Positions 44,285 through 53,266 of a DNA stretch of 64,000 nt are shown piece after piece. The translations under genes and the position numbers were made by a program. Source of the DNA: Rhodobacteraceae bacterium Alg231-30 (lineage in GTDB: Bacteria; Pseudomonadota; Alphaproteobacteria; Rhodobacterales; Rhodobacteraceae); the NCBI GenBank assembly GCA_900143615.1, contig FREU01000007.1, forward strand, positions 270,960 to 334,959. The letters run 5' to 3'. The number at the start of each line of letters is the position of its first letter. Positions within the stretch are counted from its first letter, which is position 1. Under the pieces are notes generated by a model. That model saw nothing but the letters and a program-made list of their open reading frames with translations. It ran no database searches and was not told where the DNA came from.

Positions 44285-44689
44285 TTATACTTGTTCGAGC
44301 TCCACCAAACAGCCGTTAAAGTCTTTGGGGTGCAAAAACAAAACCGGTTTACCATGGGCTCCGATTTTGGGCTCGCCTGTGCCCAACACTCGCGCACCGG
44401 TTTCTTTCAGATGATCACGCGCCGCAAGAATATCTTCGACCTCATAACACACGTGATGAATGCCGCCCGATGGGTTCTTTTCAAGGAAACCGTTGATCGG
44501 GCTGTCATCGCCCAAGGGGTACAGCAGCTCAATTTTTGTGTTGGGTAATTCAATAAACACGACCGTTACGCCATGGTCGGGCTCATCTTGTGGCGCACCG
44601 ACATTGGCACCCAGCGCTGTGCTGTACTGCGCCATTGCGGCCTCAAGATCTGGCACCGCAATCGCGACGTGGTTTAGTCTTCCAATCAT
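44285..44689 (-). CDS. mce: Methylmalonyl-CoA epimerase, 134 aa
   Basis: Full-length vicinal-oxygen-chelate protein: GRLNHVAIAVPDLEAAMAQY (His ligand), FIELPNTKIELLYPLG (Glu), GGIHHVCYEVEDILAARDHLK (His) and LHPKDFNGCLVELEQV (Glu). It interconverts the two stereoisomers of methylmalonyl-CoA, the step between propionyl-CoA carboxylase and methylmalonyl-CoA mutase. Thus it serves the same pathway as pccA and pccB some 40 kb away. It is followed by the DUF1467 gene, a frequent neighbour in this family of bacteria. Confidence 0.94.
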   Translation of the reverse strand: MIGRLNHVAIAVPDLEAAMAQYSTALGANVGAPQDEPDHGVTVVFIELPNTKIELLYPLGDDSPINGFLEKNPSGGIHHVCYEVEDILAARDHLKETGARVLGTGEPKIGAHGKPVLFLHPKDFNGCLVELEQV

Positions 44690-44912
44690 CTCTCACTCCC
44701 TCAGGGGTTCACTCTCTCCAGTTGGCTGGCTTTATGAAGCTGTGAACGGCCTCGCGCAAGCGCCCCACCATCACGCCGTTGCGGCAAACCAAGATCAATC
44801 CAACACGCTTTTGATCCGTTGTCAGCGTTCCTGCGACTTAACCCTTCGTTAGTCACGATTGGCCTAGCCTGTCTGAGTATTGTTTATTCATGAGTTTCTC
44901 AGGAGCTGCCAA

Positions 44913-45629
44913 ATGGTTGATCGCTCACCTTTTTCTCCTCTTTCCACGCCGACGACTCAGCGCCCGCTGCTTGGCCTGACGATTCTGGTTGTCGAAGACA
45001 GCCGCTTTGCCTGTGACGCGCTGCGTCTGATGGGCATGCGGTCGGGTGCGCGCATCCGTCGCGCTGACTGCCTCGCCTCGGCAAGACGCCATTTGCGGGT
45101 CTACCGCCCCTCGGTTGCCATGATCGACATGGGATTGCCGGATGGCTCAGGGGCCGAATTAATCGAAGAGCTCGCACAGGCCAGCCCGCGTATCGATTTG
45201 CTTTTGGCGATGTCAGGAGATGACTACAACATCCCTGTCGCAATTGCTTCCGGTGCGGATGCATTTTTGGCAAAACCGCTCACCAGTCTGACCAAATTCC
45301 AAACGACCATTCTGGAAGGTCTACCCAAAGATCAGCGTCCGACCGGCCTGAGAGAGGTTCTCGATCCCCCAATTTGTCCCGATCCGGCAGCGTTTCGCGA
45401 TGATTTGCGCAAGGCCGCAGAAGCGCTGCAAAACAAACCGGACGAGGCCATAGTCGACTATGTGGCGCAATTTTTGGCGGGCATCGCGCGCAATGCCCAA
45501 GACGCGCCTCTTTTGGATGCGGTCCATGCGGTGTCACGCGCCCGACGCGCCGGGCGCAAGCCGGCACAAGATGTAGCGCTGCTCAATGGATTGGTCAAAG
45601 CGCGCCTCTCCGAGAACATATGGATCTAG
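44913..45629 (+). CDS. Response-regulator receiver protein, 238 aa
   Basis: I start at the ATG at 44913 with AGGAG eight bases upstream. Receiver domain at residues 20-145: ILVVEDSRFACDAL (acidic pocket), VAMIDMGLPDGSGAEL with the phosphorylatable Asp, and FLAKPLTS with the conserved Lys. The C-terminal ~95 residues (LRKAAEALQNKPDEAIVDYVAQFL) are helical and do not match a known output domain; they could mediate protein-protein contact. No histidine kinase lies nearby, so the partner is unknown. Confidence 0.85.
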   Translation: MVDRSPFSPLSTPTTQRPLLGLTILVVEDSRFACDALRLMGMRSGARIRRADCLASARRHLRVYRPSVAMIDMGLPDGSGAELIEELAQASPRIDLLLAMSGDDYNIPVAIASGADAFLAKPLTSLTKFQTTILEGLPKDQRPTGLREVLDPPICPDPAAFRDDLRKAAEALQNKPDEAIVDYVAQFLAGIARNAQDAPLLDAVHAVSRARRAGRKPAQDVALLNGLVKARLSENIWI

Positions 45630-45648
45630 GAGGCGGGGGGCGGACGGT

Positions 45649-46365
45649 TCACCTAAGCTGTGGGTCGCTGCTTGTACGCACCAAACCGGTCAAATCACTC
45701 AGGCGTTCAATCTGGCGGCCTTGCGTGTCAAAATTGCGAGGCGACAACCAGACATCAAACGCCTGTTTAAGCGCGGACCATTCTTTGTCGATAGCAGCAA
45801 ACCAAGCCGTGTCGCGGTTGCGTCCCTTGTAGACCAAAGCCTGACGGAATACGCCTTCATAGCTTAATCCCAATCTCTGTGCGGCGCGCCGTGACGGCAG
45901 GTTCAGAGCGTCACATTTCCATTCATACCGACGATAACCCGCTTCAAACGCCCATTGCATCATCAGATACATCGTTTCCGTCGCCGTAGGTGTGCCCTGC
46001 ATTTGCGGCGCAAAATTTATGTTGCCCACCTCAATGCTTCCCGCTTGGGGTTTTATCCTCAAATAGGAGGCCACACCGGTGTAAGCCCGCGAAGTTTTGC
46101 ACCAGATCGCGTAAAAAAAATGGTCCTTATTGGCCACCGTATCGCGCACCCATCGATGGTACTGTGCCGCAGAATGAAACGGCCCATAGGGCAGATAGTC
46201 CCAAATCCAGTCATCTGCCTGATAGGCCCGAAATAGCAACGCCGCGTGTTTTTCAGCATTCAGAGGTTCTAGTCGGGCATATTGCCCCTCCAACACGTCC
46301 CCCATTGGTGCAGCGGGCGGCGTCCACCCTAGAACGGCATCACCGACAGGCCTTTGGTTTTTCAT
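45649..46365 (-). CDS. GNAT acetyltransferase, 238 aa
   Basis: ATG at 46365 (MKNQRPVGDAVLGWTPP) has GGAGC upstream. Matches GNAT proteins of the RimJ type: RLEPLNAEKHAALLFRAY, RVASYLRI-like (GVASYLRIKPQAGSIEVGNI), ATETMYLMMQWAFEAGYRRYEWKCDALNLPSRRAAQRLGLSYEGVFRQALVYKGRNRDTAWFA. Family length is near 220-240. The acceptor is not determined. The gene lies between the response regulator (convergent) and the DUF1501 gene. Confidence 0.88.
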   Translation of the reverse strand: MKNQRPVGDAVLGWTPPAAPMGDVLEGQYARLEPLNAEKHAALLFRAYQADDWIWDYLPYGPFHSAAQYHRWVRDTVANKDHFFYAIWCKTSRAYTGVASYLRIKPQAGSIEVGNINFAPQMQGTPTATETMYLMMQWAFEAGYRRYEWKCDALNLPSRRAAQRLGLSYEGVFRQALVYKGRNRDTAWFAAIDKEWSALKQAFDVWLSPRNFDTQGRQIERLSDLTGLVRTSSDPQLR

Positions 46366-46437
46366 AGGGTATGCTCCATGTACTGACCAATTGGTCGCAC
46401 AAAGCAGCGCGCCCGCCAAGCGTCTCAAAGCTAAAAG

Positions 46438-47679
46438 TTAGGCGAGAAGACCTGGATCGTCCTTCATTTCCAGTCCAGGAAAAACATCGCGCTCTAAAAC
46501 AGATGCTGAAAGGCCAAAACTGGAGCGAATAGCCCAAGCCGCATATCTGCGTACATCATCGGTCGGCATCACATCGCGGCGTTGGTAGAGTGCCGCCTCA
46601 TCCAATCCCAGTGCGTGCCCCAAAACACGCCCCCCCCGCAGCGCCCCCCCCGCCAACACCATCGCACCACCAGTCCCGTGATCGGTCCCGCGAGAGCCAT
46701 TTTCACGCACTGTTCGGCCAAACTCGGTCATGGCCAGCACGGTTGTTCGTTGCCAGGCAGCCCCCCCGAGGTTGGCTTTGAGCGTCAGAATCGTTTGCGC
46801 CAACCTCTTAAGCGGCGCGACCATCGTGTTTTTCTGATTATTATGCGTGTCCCAGCCGCCAAGCGAGAAACACGCTATTCGTGCGTCACCACGCAATTGT
46901 TCGGCGGCAAACTCAGCCACACGCTTATGTGCCCCACGCGCGCCCTGCCCCTGCGTCGACATTTGCGCATCCATGCTGGCCTCCAACATCGATGCGTCAG
47001 TCTCCACAATGCTCTCGCCGCCATCTTGCGATGACAGGCGAACAGCTTGTGCCATCGCCAAAGCCATTTCTGTATCGCTCTGCATCACCTCTTGCAGCAA
47101 CCGCGCGCCCTGCGCACTCATCACAAAGTCCACATCCGGAGACCAGCTTGAGACCGGTGCAGAACCACGGCTTAGCAACATTGGGTCCGCACCGATCGCG
47201 TAAGCAGTATGCGCCTCGACCCCCTGCATCCCTTGCAACATCCTGTTCAACCATCCATCACGCTGAGATGTTTTTCCTAAATTTGCAGTGCCTGCCTCTA
47301 ACAAATCCTGCCCGTCAAAATGGCTGCGCTTGTTGCGATAGGGGGTCGAAACCGACTGTACAAAACTCAACTCTCCGGCATGCCAAAGCGGCAGCAAGGG
47401 CGCGACCGCCGGATGGATCCCATATCCGTCTTGCACTTCCAGCGTCGGATTTCGTTGCTGCGCAAGCGTGGGTCGTGCAATGGCAAACGCAGGATCATGC
47501 CATGGACGCAGCAAATCCAAACCATCCATGCCCCCCCGAAGGAGAATAACAACCAGCCTGTTATCCGATGGGGCCATGGCAAAGGACACCGGTGTGAGCA
47601 AAGGACTTGCGGCCACTGAACAGCCAACAAGCGCACCACGCGCAAGGAACTTTCGACGAGACAATCCTGAATGTGTCAA
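46438..47679 (-). CDS. DUF1501 protein with Tat signal, 413 aa
   Basis: Twin-arginine signal: SRRKFLARGALVGCSVAASPLL. The DUF1501 pattern is clear: VVILLRGGMDGLDLLRPW, GIHPAVAPLLPLWHAGELSFVQSV, SHFDGQDLLEAG, FSLGGWDTHNNQ, MTEFGRTVRENGSRGTDHGTGGAMVLAGGALRGG. The alkaline-phosphatase-like residues (GTDHGTGG, GGWDTH) hint at a sulfatase/phosphatase fold. DUF1501 genes typically stand next to a DUF1800 gene, as here (47692-49092), 12 bp apart. Their joint role is not known. Confidence 0.9.
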   Translation of the reverse strand: MTHSGLSRRKFLARGALVGCSVAASPLLTPVSFAMAPSDNRLVVILLRGGMDGLDLLRPWHDPAFAIARPTLAQQRNPTLEVQDGYGIHPAVAPLLPLWHAGELSFVQSVSTPYRNKRSHFDGQDLLEAGTANLGKTSQRDGWLNRMLQGMQGVEAHTAYAIGADPMLLSRGSAPVSSWSPDVDFVMSAQGARLLQEVMQSDTEMALAMAQAVRLSSQDGGESIVETDASMLEASMDAQMSTQGQGARGAHKRVAEFAAEQLRGDARIACFSLGGWDTHNNQKNTMVAPLKRLAQTILTLKANLGGAAWQRTTVLAMTEFGRTVRENGSRGTDHGTGGAMVLAGGALRGGRVLGHALGLDEAALYQRRDVMPTDDVRRYAAWAIRSSFGLSASVLERDVFPGLEMKDDPGLLA

Positions 47680-47691
47680 AAAACCACCTCC

Positions 47692-49092
47692 TCAACAGCG
47701 CTGAAATTCAGGAGACATCAGCACCAAGGCAACACCTTCCCGTCGGTTCTCGGCCGCCCGAGCGGCAAACATCACTGCGTCGCTCGCCCTTGAGCCCAAC
47801 ACGTTCACAACAAACTCTCTGGGGTCGGGAAGTTCACCCGCAAAAGCAGTGGGCGCGGCAAGAGACCACTGCAATCGTGCGCCCATCCCCTGTGGCGTAA
47901 GCCAATATGAATCGTGCTCTTCAAAACCGTCGGGGCCCGCCGGCTCGCCCCAAGGCTGGCCCATTTTTCGCAGCGGCAGTAAAAGATTTCTGTTGATGGT
48001 CGCGCTAGAGACATTCTCTATTTGCTGATCGCTCACAGCTAATGCTCTTAGAGCAGAACTCACAAAGAGGTCGGGTTGTTTGAAATTAGCGCGGCTCTCA
48101 TGCCAAGCCGCCGGATGGCGCAACAAAGCTTCGGACACGCGCATCAAATCACCATCGCTCGCGAGAAACTCCATTTCCAAAGCTTTGACGAGATCTTTCG
48201 GTGGCGCATCGGAAATGAAATGCGTCGCAAGCTTATTTGCAATATGACGTGCCGTGTCCGGATGACGCGCCAAGTCATTTAGAACATCCGCAATACTTTC
48301 TTCACCATCGCGCGCGCCGCCATAAAGCTTGCCAAGCACCTTCGCCTGTCCTGGTTCGGACCTTGTTTCGATAAATCGGGCTTCCCCACTAGAAGTCACC
48401 CATAAACCGGTCAGAAGCTTCGCCAGTTCCCGCACGTCATTTTGAGAATAGTGTCCATTCACACCAAGTGTGTGCAATTCCAATATTTCCCGCGCGAGAT
48501 TTTCGTTTAAACCACGTTTCTGGGCCGGATTTTTTTTGGCAAAGCTGCTGTTTGGGCCGACCGACGCAGGTTGATCCAGAAACTTTAACATCTGTGGGTG
48601 CAACACTGCCGCGAGCAAAAGATCAGAAAAGCTCTTTGTGACATTTGGTCTGATCGCCGTTTCTACGTAGGAGGGAAACGTAAAACGATAGTTATACGTC
48701 TTGCCAGGTGCCGAAAAATGATCTGTCCAGAATGCGATCAAACGCTCTCGTAAAGCATCCTGCGTCCAAACACGACGCATCAACATGCTACCTGTTCTCT
48801 GAACCGATTGTTTACGCCAATTTGACCGAAACTGCTTCATCTCCTTAACAACAAGGCCGACATCCTCTTTCGGGTTCAGCTTGCGTGCTATTCGAAGGCG
48901 CCTGCTAAGGTCCGAAAACTCCTTGAAAGAAGCGCTTATTTGGGAGGAATCCTTAATTACAAACCGGCTTGCGATTTCATCCTTAGTCCGCAAACGTGCT
49001 AGCATTTGATCCACAGAAACAGGCGCTTGAACAGACGGAGAATACCCGTAACCAAAGCGGCTTTCTGCAATTTCGGGATCAAAATGAAGCAT
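47692..49092 (-). CDS. DUF1800 protein, 466 aa
   Basis: I choose the ATG at 49092 (MLHFDPEIAESRFGYGYSP), since DUF1800 proteins start in this way; the frame is open 22 codons further. Features are RVWTQDALRERLIAFWTDHFSAPG, SFSDLLLAAVLHPQMLKFLDQPAS, NLAREILELHTLGVNGHYSQNDVRELAKLLTGLWV and HPDTARHIANKLATHFISDAPP. No signal peptide is evident. It is first in a two-gene operon with DUF1501. A plausible idea is assembly or processing of secreted material, but nothing in the sequence shows this. Confidence 0.88.
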   Translation of the reverse strand: MLHFDPEIAESRFGYGYSPSVQAPVSVDQMLARLRTKDEIASRFVIKDSSQISASFKEFSDLSRRLRIARKLNPKEDVGLVVKEMKQFRSNWRKQSVQRTGSMLMRRVWTQDALRERLIAFWTDHFSAPGKTYNYRFTFPSYVETAIRPNVTKSFSDLLLAAVLHPQMLKFLDQPASVGPNSSFAKKNPAQKRGLNENLAREILELHTLGVNGHYSQNDVRELAKLLTGLWVTSSGEARFIETRSEPGQAKVLGKLYGGARDGEESIADVLNDLARHPDTARHIANKLATHFISDAPPKDLVKALEMEFLASDGDLMRVSEALLRHPAAWHESRANFKQPDLFVSSALRALAVSDQQIENVSSATINRNLLLPLRKMGQPWGEPAGPDGFEEHDSYWLTPQGMGARLQWSLAAPTAFAGELPDPREFVVNVLGSRASDAVMFAARAAENRREGVALVLMSPEFQRC

Positions 49093-49204
49093 GCGCTCTG
49101 CAATCCTCGTCAATTCGACTCTTATTGCAAGTATACCCGCTCCGACAAATCCTACCAATTTCTTTCTTGTGATCGCCAGATGTTCAAGACGCGGACGCGC
49201 TACT

Positions 49205-49232
49205 AAAAAGGCCGCCTCACAATGAGGCGGCC
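49205..49232 (-). terminator. Rho-independent terminator after aspS
   Basis: GGCCGCCTCA (49210-49219) and TGAGGCGGCC (49223-49232) form a perfect 10-bp stem with a CAA loop; on the minus strand TTTTT (49209-49205) follows. It is 28 bp after the aspS stop. Confidence 0.92.
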
Positions 49233-49259
49233 CTTTGCTTCAGACTTGCAAGACTGCGA

Positions 49260-51116
49260 CTATTCTTGAGGAATAACCCGCAGGCCCAATTCCATCAGCT
49301 GGTCACTGGATGGATCAGACGGCGCATTCATCATCAGATCTTCGGCGCGCTGGTTCATCGGGAACATCATCACTTCACGGATGTTTTGCTGATCCGCCAA
49401 AAGCATCACGATGCGGTCCACACCAGCCGCACAACCACCGTGGGGAGGCGCACCATATTGGAACGCATTAACCAATGCGCCAAAGCGCTTCTCAACTTCA
49501 TCCTTGCCATACCCAGCAATTTCAAAGGCTTTGAACATGATCTCAGGCTTGTGGTTGCGGATCGCACCGGACACCAATTCATAGCCGTTACAGGCCAGGT
49601 CGTATTGATAGCCCAGAACCTCAAGCGGATTGCCATTCAGCGCATCCATGCCACCTTGGGGCATCGAGAACGGGTTGTGTTCAAAGTCGATCTTGCCGCT
49701 TTCTTCGTCCGCTTCATAGATCGGGAAGTCAACGATCCAAGCAAACGCGAAACGGTCCTTGTCAATTAGGCCCAGCTCTTCGCCAATCACGTCACGCGCA
49801 CGGCCTGCAACCTTTTCAAACGCCTTGGGTTTGCCGCCCAAGAAGAACGCCGCATCACCGACACCCAGACCCAGCTGTTGGCGGATCGCTTCGGTTCGTT
49901 CTGGACCGATGTTTTTGGCCAATGGTCCCGCGGCTTCCTCGCCCAAAACGATTTCACCGGCTTTGATCTTGGCGTTGACTTCTTTGACGCTGATGCCTTG
50001 CTCTTGGGCAATGGTGTCGGCGGATTGCTTGCGCCAGAAGATATAGCCCATGCCCGGAAGGCCTTCGCCTTGGGCGAATTTGTTCATGCGGTCACAGAAC
50101 TTGCGGCTGCCACCTGTGGGCGCTGGAATGGCGCGCACTTGGGTACCTTCCTGCTCCAGCAGTTTGGCAAAGATTGCAAAACCAGAGCCGGCAAAATGCT
50201 CGGACACAACCTGCATTTCAATCGGGTTGCGCAGATCGGGCTTATCAGAGCCGTATTTCAGCGCAGCCTCAGCATAAGGGATCTGTGGCCAGTCATGTGG
50301 CGCATCCACTTTGCGGCCACCGCCGAATTCTTCAAAAACACCGGCCAACACTGGCGCGATGGTGTCAAACACGTCCTGCTGCTCAACAAAAGACATCTCA
50401 AGGTCAAGCTGGTAGAAATCTGTGGGCGAACGGTCCGCACGCGGATCTTCGTCACGGAAACACGGCGCGATCTGGAAGTATTTGTCAAAGCCGGCAACCA
50501 TCATCAGCTGCTTGAACTGCTGCGGTGCTTGTGGAAGTGCGTAGAACTTACCGGGGTGAATACGGCTTGGCACCAAAAAATCCCGCGCGCCTTCAGGGCT
50601 AGAGGCCGTGATGATCGGCGTCTGATATTCGCGGAATTCTTTGTCCCACATACGCTTGCGCATAGACATCACTACGTCGCTGCGCATCTTCATGTTGTCC
50701 TGCATCTGCTCACGACGCAGATCAAGATAGCGATACTTTAGGCGGGTTTCTTCAGGGTATTCTTGATCCCCAAACACCATCAGTGGCAGCTCGCCCGCAT
50801 CGCCCAGCACTTCGAGGTCACGCACAAACACTTCCACTTCGCCGGTGGGCAAGTTGGGGTTCACAAGGCTCTCATCGCGCGCTTTGACGTTGCCATCAAT
50901 ACGGATACACCATTCGCTGCGCACCTTTTCCATGTCCGCAAAAACGGGGCTATCTGGATCACACAGAACCTGTGTGATGCCATAGTGATCACGCAAATCA
51001 ACAAACAGAATGCCGCCGTGGTCACGGATGCGATGCACCCAGCCGGACAGGCGGACGTTGTCGCCCACGTTGGATTTATTCAGGTCGGCGCAGGTATGGC
51101 TGCGATAGGCGTGCAT
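49260..51116 (-). CDS. aspS: Aspartyl-tRNA synthetase, 618 aa
   Basis: Class II synthetase: N-terminal OB-fold ([26 protein letters not shown]), motif 2 region [29 protein letters not shown], motif 3 [19 protein letters not shown], and the large bacterial-type insertion in between (GAD domain). [16 protein letters not shown] marks the start of the catalytic core. Length 618 is in the bacterial range. The Pro/Gly-type distinction between discriminating and non-discriminating enzymes cannot be fixed here. Single gene with its own terminator. Confidence 0.97.
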   Translation of the reverse strand: MHAYRSHTCADLNKSNVGDNVRLSGWVHRIRDHGGILFVDLRDHYGITQVLCDPDSPVFADMEKVRSEWCIRIDGNVKARDESLVNPNLPTGEVEVFVRDLEVLGDAGELPLMVFGDQEYPEETRLKYRYLDLRREQMQDNMKMRSDVVMSMRKRMWDKEFREYQTPIITASSPEGARDFLVPSRIHPGKFYALPQAPQQFKQLMMVAGFDKYFQIAPCFRDEDPRADRSPTDFYQLDLEMSFVEQQDVFDTIAPVLAGVFEEFGGGRKVDAPHDWPQIPYAEAALKYGSDKPDLRNPIEMQVVSEHFAGSGFAIFAKLLEQEGTQVRAIPAPTGGSRKFCDRMNKFAQGEGLPGMGYIFWRKQSADTIAQEQGISVKEVNAKIKAGEIVLGEEAAGPLAKNIGPERTEAIRQQLGLGVGDAAFFLGGKPKAFEKVAGRARDVIGEELGLIDKDRFAFAWIVDFPIYEADEESGKIDFEHNPFSMPQGGMDALNGNPLEVLGYQYDLACNGYELVSGAIRNHKPEIMFKAFEIAGYGKDEVEKRFGALVNAFQYGAPPHGGCAAGVDRIVMLLADQQNIREVMMFPMNQRAEDLMMNAPSDPSSDQLMELGLRVIPQE

Positions 51117-51327
51117 GATCGGGCCCTCTCAAAGGGTGAAAAACTAAGGTCGGGCCGATACACCTTTTTGGGCGACTAAAGTCAAGCCAACAGCGCCGGA
51201 TAATGCGCCTAAAAAGGCCGAACCACGTTGCCGGAATAGAAAAACACGCCCAAGCCCTGTAAAATGAGGAAGTTGACCACACTTATAGTCAGCCCATCCA
51301 AGAAACCAATGGCACATCACGCCGTTG

Positions 51328-52005
51328 TCACAAAAGCAATCTCGCACGCTGTGGGCACAGATCATCCCAAACAGCAGGCATCGCGCCGCGCAGTGAATTG
51401 GTCACAAAAACGCGGCGTGCCTGAGCCAAATCAGATGGTCGCAAAACCGCCTCACGCACCTCACCCTGCTCTAGCAAACTCTGACGATACACCCCCGGCA
51501 AACAGCCCGACGCCAGAGGAGGCGTTAGCCAATCGCCTTCCGACGTCACCACAACAACATTCGTGATCGTCCCTTCACAAACCTCGCCGCGCTCATTCAG
51601 AAAAACCCACTCCTGCACGCCCTGCGACAGGCCGGCGCGCCAACGGTCATAAACGGTGCGCTGCGTGGTTTTATGGCGCAAGAGCACATCCTCAGAGGAC
51701 AGTCTGTCCTCGGCAATGCGAAACACCCAAGCGCGACCGCTTGCCTCAGGCATAGGGAAAGTCTCAAGCTCAACCGCGCCATCTTGCGCCAGCGTCAACC
51801 GACACCGCAGAGAGGTTGTGCCCGCAAGGGCTTCAATGCGCGCTAGGACACTTTCCAGATCACATTCAAATCCCAACGCCTGCGCTGACCGCTCAAGCCG
51901 TGCCAAATGCAACGCCAGACGCGCAACCTCCTGCCCCGGCACATAACCAAAGGTCTCGATCAGCTTGGTGTCTTTGCCAACTTGTTGGCAAACCGCGTCT
52001 TCCAT
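51328..52005 (-). CDS. pabC: Class IV aminotransferase, likely aminodeoxychorismate lyase, 225 aa
   Basis: A PLP fold-type IV enzyme: [32 protein letters not shown] starts the domain; LLRHKTTQRTVYDRW has the PLP lysine (K of HKTTQR), and EWVFLNERGEVCEGTITNVVVV and PPLASGCLPGVYRQSLLE follow. The start overlaps the end of pabB by 46 bp, a frequent pabB-pabC arrangement, so the product should turn aminodeoxychorismate into 4-aminobenzoate for folate. It is shorter than typical PabC (about 270) in its N-terminal part. The gene follows aspS on the minus strand. Confidence 0.87.
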   Translation of the reverse strand: MEDAVCQQVGKDTKLIETFGYVPGQEVARLALHLARLERSAQALGFECDLESVLARIEALAGTTSLRCRLTLAQDGAVELETFPMPEASGRAWVFRIAEDRLSSEDVLLRHKTTQRTVYDRWRAGLSQGVQEWVFLNERGEVCEGTITNVVVVTSEGDWLTPPLASGCLPGVYRQSLLEQGEVREAVLRPSDLAQARRVFVTNSLRGAMPAVWDDLCPQRARLLL

Positions 52006-53081
52006 AACGCTTCCTCATATTCGGCCTCTGCGGTGCTGTCCCAAACAACGCCCCCGCCCACGTTTAACGTGGCCTGCCCATTCTCAACCATCAAGGTGCG
52101 AATGGCGACGTTAAACTCGCTGCGTCCATCCGGCGCCGCCCATCCAATGCTGCCACAATATATCTCGCGTGGCGCAGGCTCTAAATCATTGAGCACTTCC
52201 ATCGCCCGCAGCTTTGGTGCGCCCGTGATGGACCCACAGGGAAACAACGCCCGCAGAATGTCCCCAAGCCCCACATCAGCGCGCAGTGTCGCGGCCACGG
52301 TCGACACCATCTGATGGACTGTCGCAAAGCTCTCGACCTTAAACAACTCGGGCACATGCACGCTGCCGGGTTGCGCCACACGGCTGATGTCATTGCGCAG
52401 CAAATCCACGATCATCAGGTTTTCAGCACGGTTCTTTTCATCGCTGCGCAAAAACGCGCGCCGACGCGCATCCTCGTCGGCATTAGAACTGCGCGGTTGT
52501 GTGCCTTTCATAGGGCGCGTTTCGATGCCCCATGCCGCATCAGTGCGGAAAAACAACTCAGGTGAGCGGCTCAGGATATCGGGGCCATCGTCTTGCAAAA
52601 TCAACGTACCATATCCAACCGGCTGATCCGCACTTAGCTGGGCATAGAGCGCTTCCGAGGTTCCTGAACAGGCTGCCGTCAACGGAAAGGTCAAATTTGC
52701 CTGATAAATATCTCCGCCCCCAATCAACCGGTGCACAGTATGAAACGCCTCACTATAACGCTCAGCGTCCCACTCAGGTTCAAACGAACGAATATTCCCG
52801 CCCGCGCTCAGTGGTGCAGCTTCACTTGGGGCGTCATATATTCCAAATCGCAGCAGCGGCAGCTTACGCTCCTTGGACAATCGCGCCTGCAATCGTGGCT
52901 CAAACACATAGCCCAACTCATAACTGGCATAACCCGCAAGCCAATACCCGTCTTTCCGAGCAACTTCGATTTCCGCCAGCGCGGCGTCAACCTCTTCGGG
53001 TTCACGCGCAACGATTTCAGCCACTGGCGTGGAAAACCAGACCGGCGCACCCTCGGCCCCATTATCGAAACGAATCTGCAC
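51960..53081 (-). CDS. pabB: Aminodeoxychorismate synthase component I, 373 aa
   Basis: I choose the GTG at 53081 ([11 protein letters not shown]), which has GGGG upstream; a TTG four codons earlier is the alternative. Chorismate-binding enzyme features: [33 protein letters not shown] (the PIKGT-like motif), [33 protein letters not shown] and [27 protein letters not shown]. It adds ammonia to chorismate; the glutamine amidotransferase PabA is not in the window. Overlaps the class IV aminotransferase gene by 46 bp. Confidence 0.93.
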   Translation of the reverse strand: MQIRFDNGAEGAPVWFSTPVAEIVAREPEEVDAALAEIEVARKDGYWLAGYASYELGYVFEPRLQARLSKERKLPLLRFGIYDAPSEAAPLSAGGNIRSFEPEWDAERYSEAFHTVHRLIGGGDIYQANLTFPLTAACSGTSEALYAQLSADQPVGYGTLILQDDGPDILSRSPELFFRTDAAWGIETRPMKGTQPRSSNADEDARRRAFLRSDEKNRAENLMIVDLLRNDISRVAQPGSVHVPELFKVESFATVHQMVSTVAATLRADVGLGDILRALFPCGSITGAPKLRAMEVLNDLEPAPREIYCGSIGWAAPDGRSEFNVAIRTLMVENGQATLNVGGGVVWDSTAEAEYEEALWKTRFANKLAKTPS

Positions 53082-53266
53082 GTATGACCCCAAAATCAGA
53101 ACTGCGCCCGTTTAACGACATTCGGGCTGCAACAACACCTTTGAAAGCGTCAATTCAATATCCTTTTGCGATGCCCCTTGAACCTTGGCGTTTCATCACT
53201 ATAACCCACGACAATTTGCGCATTCGAGCGACTCCCTGCCCATCGCTCTCCAGTCCGAGGTCCACC

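Noticed and set aside
49878-50741. 287-aa open frame on the plus strand within aspS
   Set aside because: Antisense to the aspS catalytic core; composition is a mirror of the conserved gene.
52532-53266. Extended N-terminus for carB
   Set aside because: These 245 codons are antisense to pabB and do not resemble any protein; CarB normally starts at MPKRTDI.
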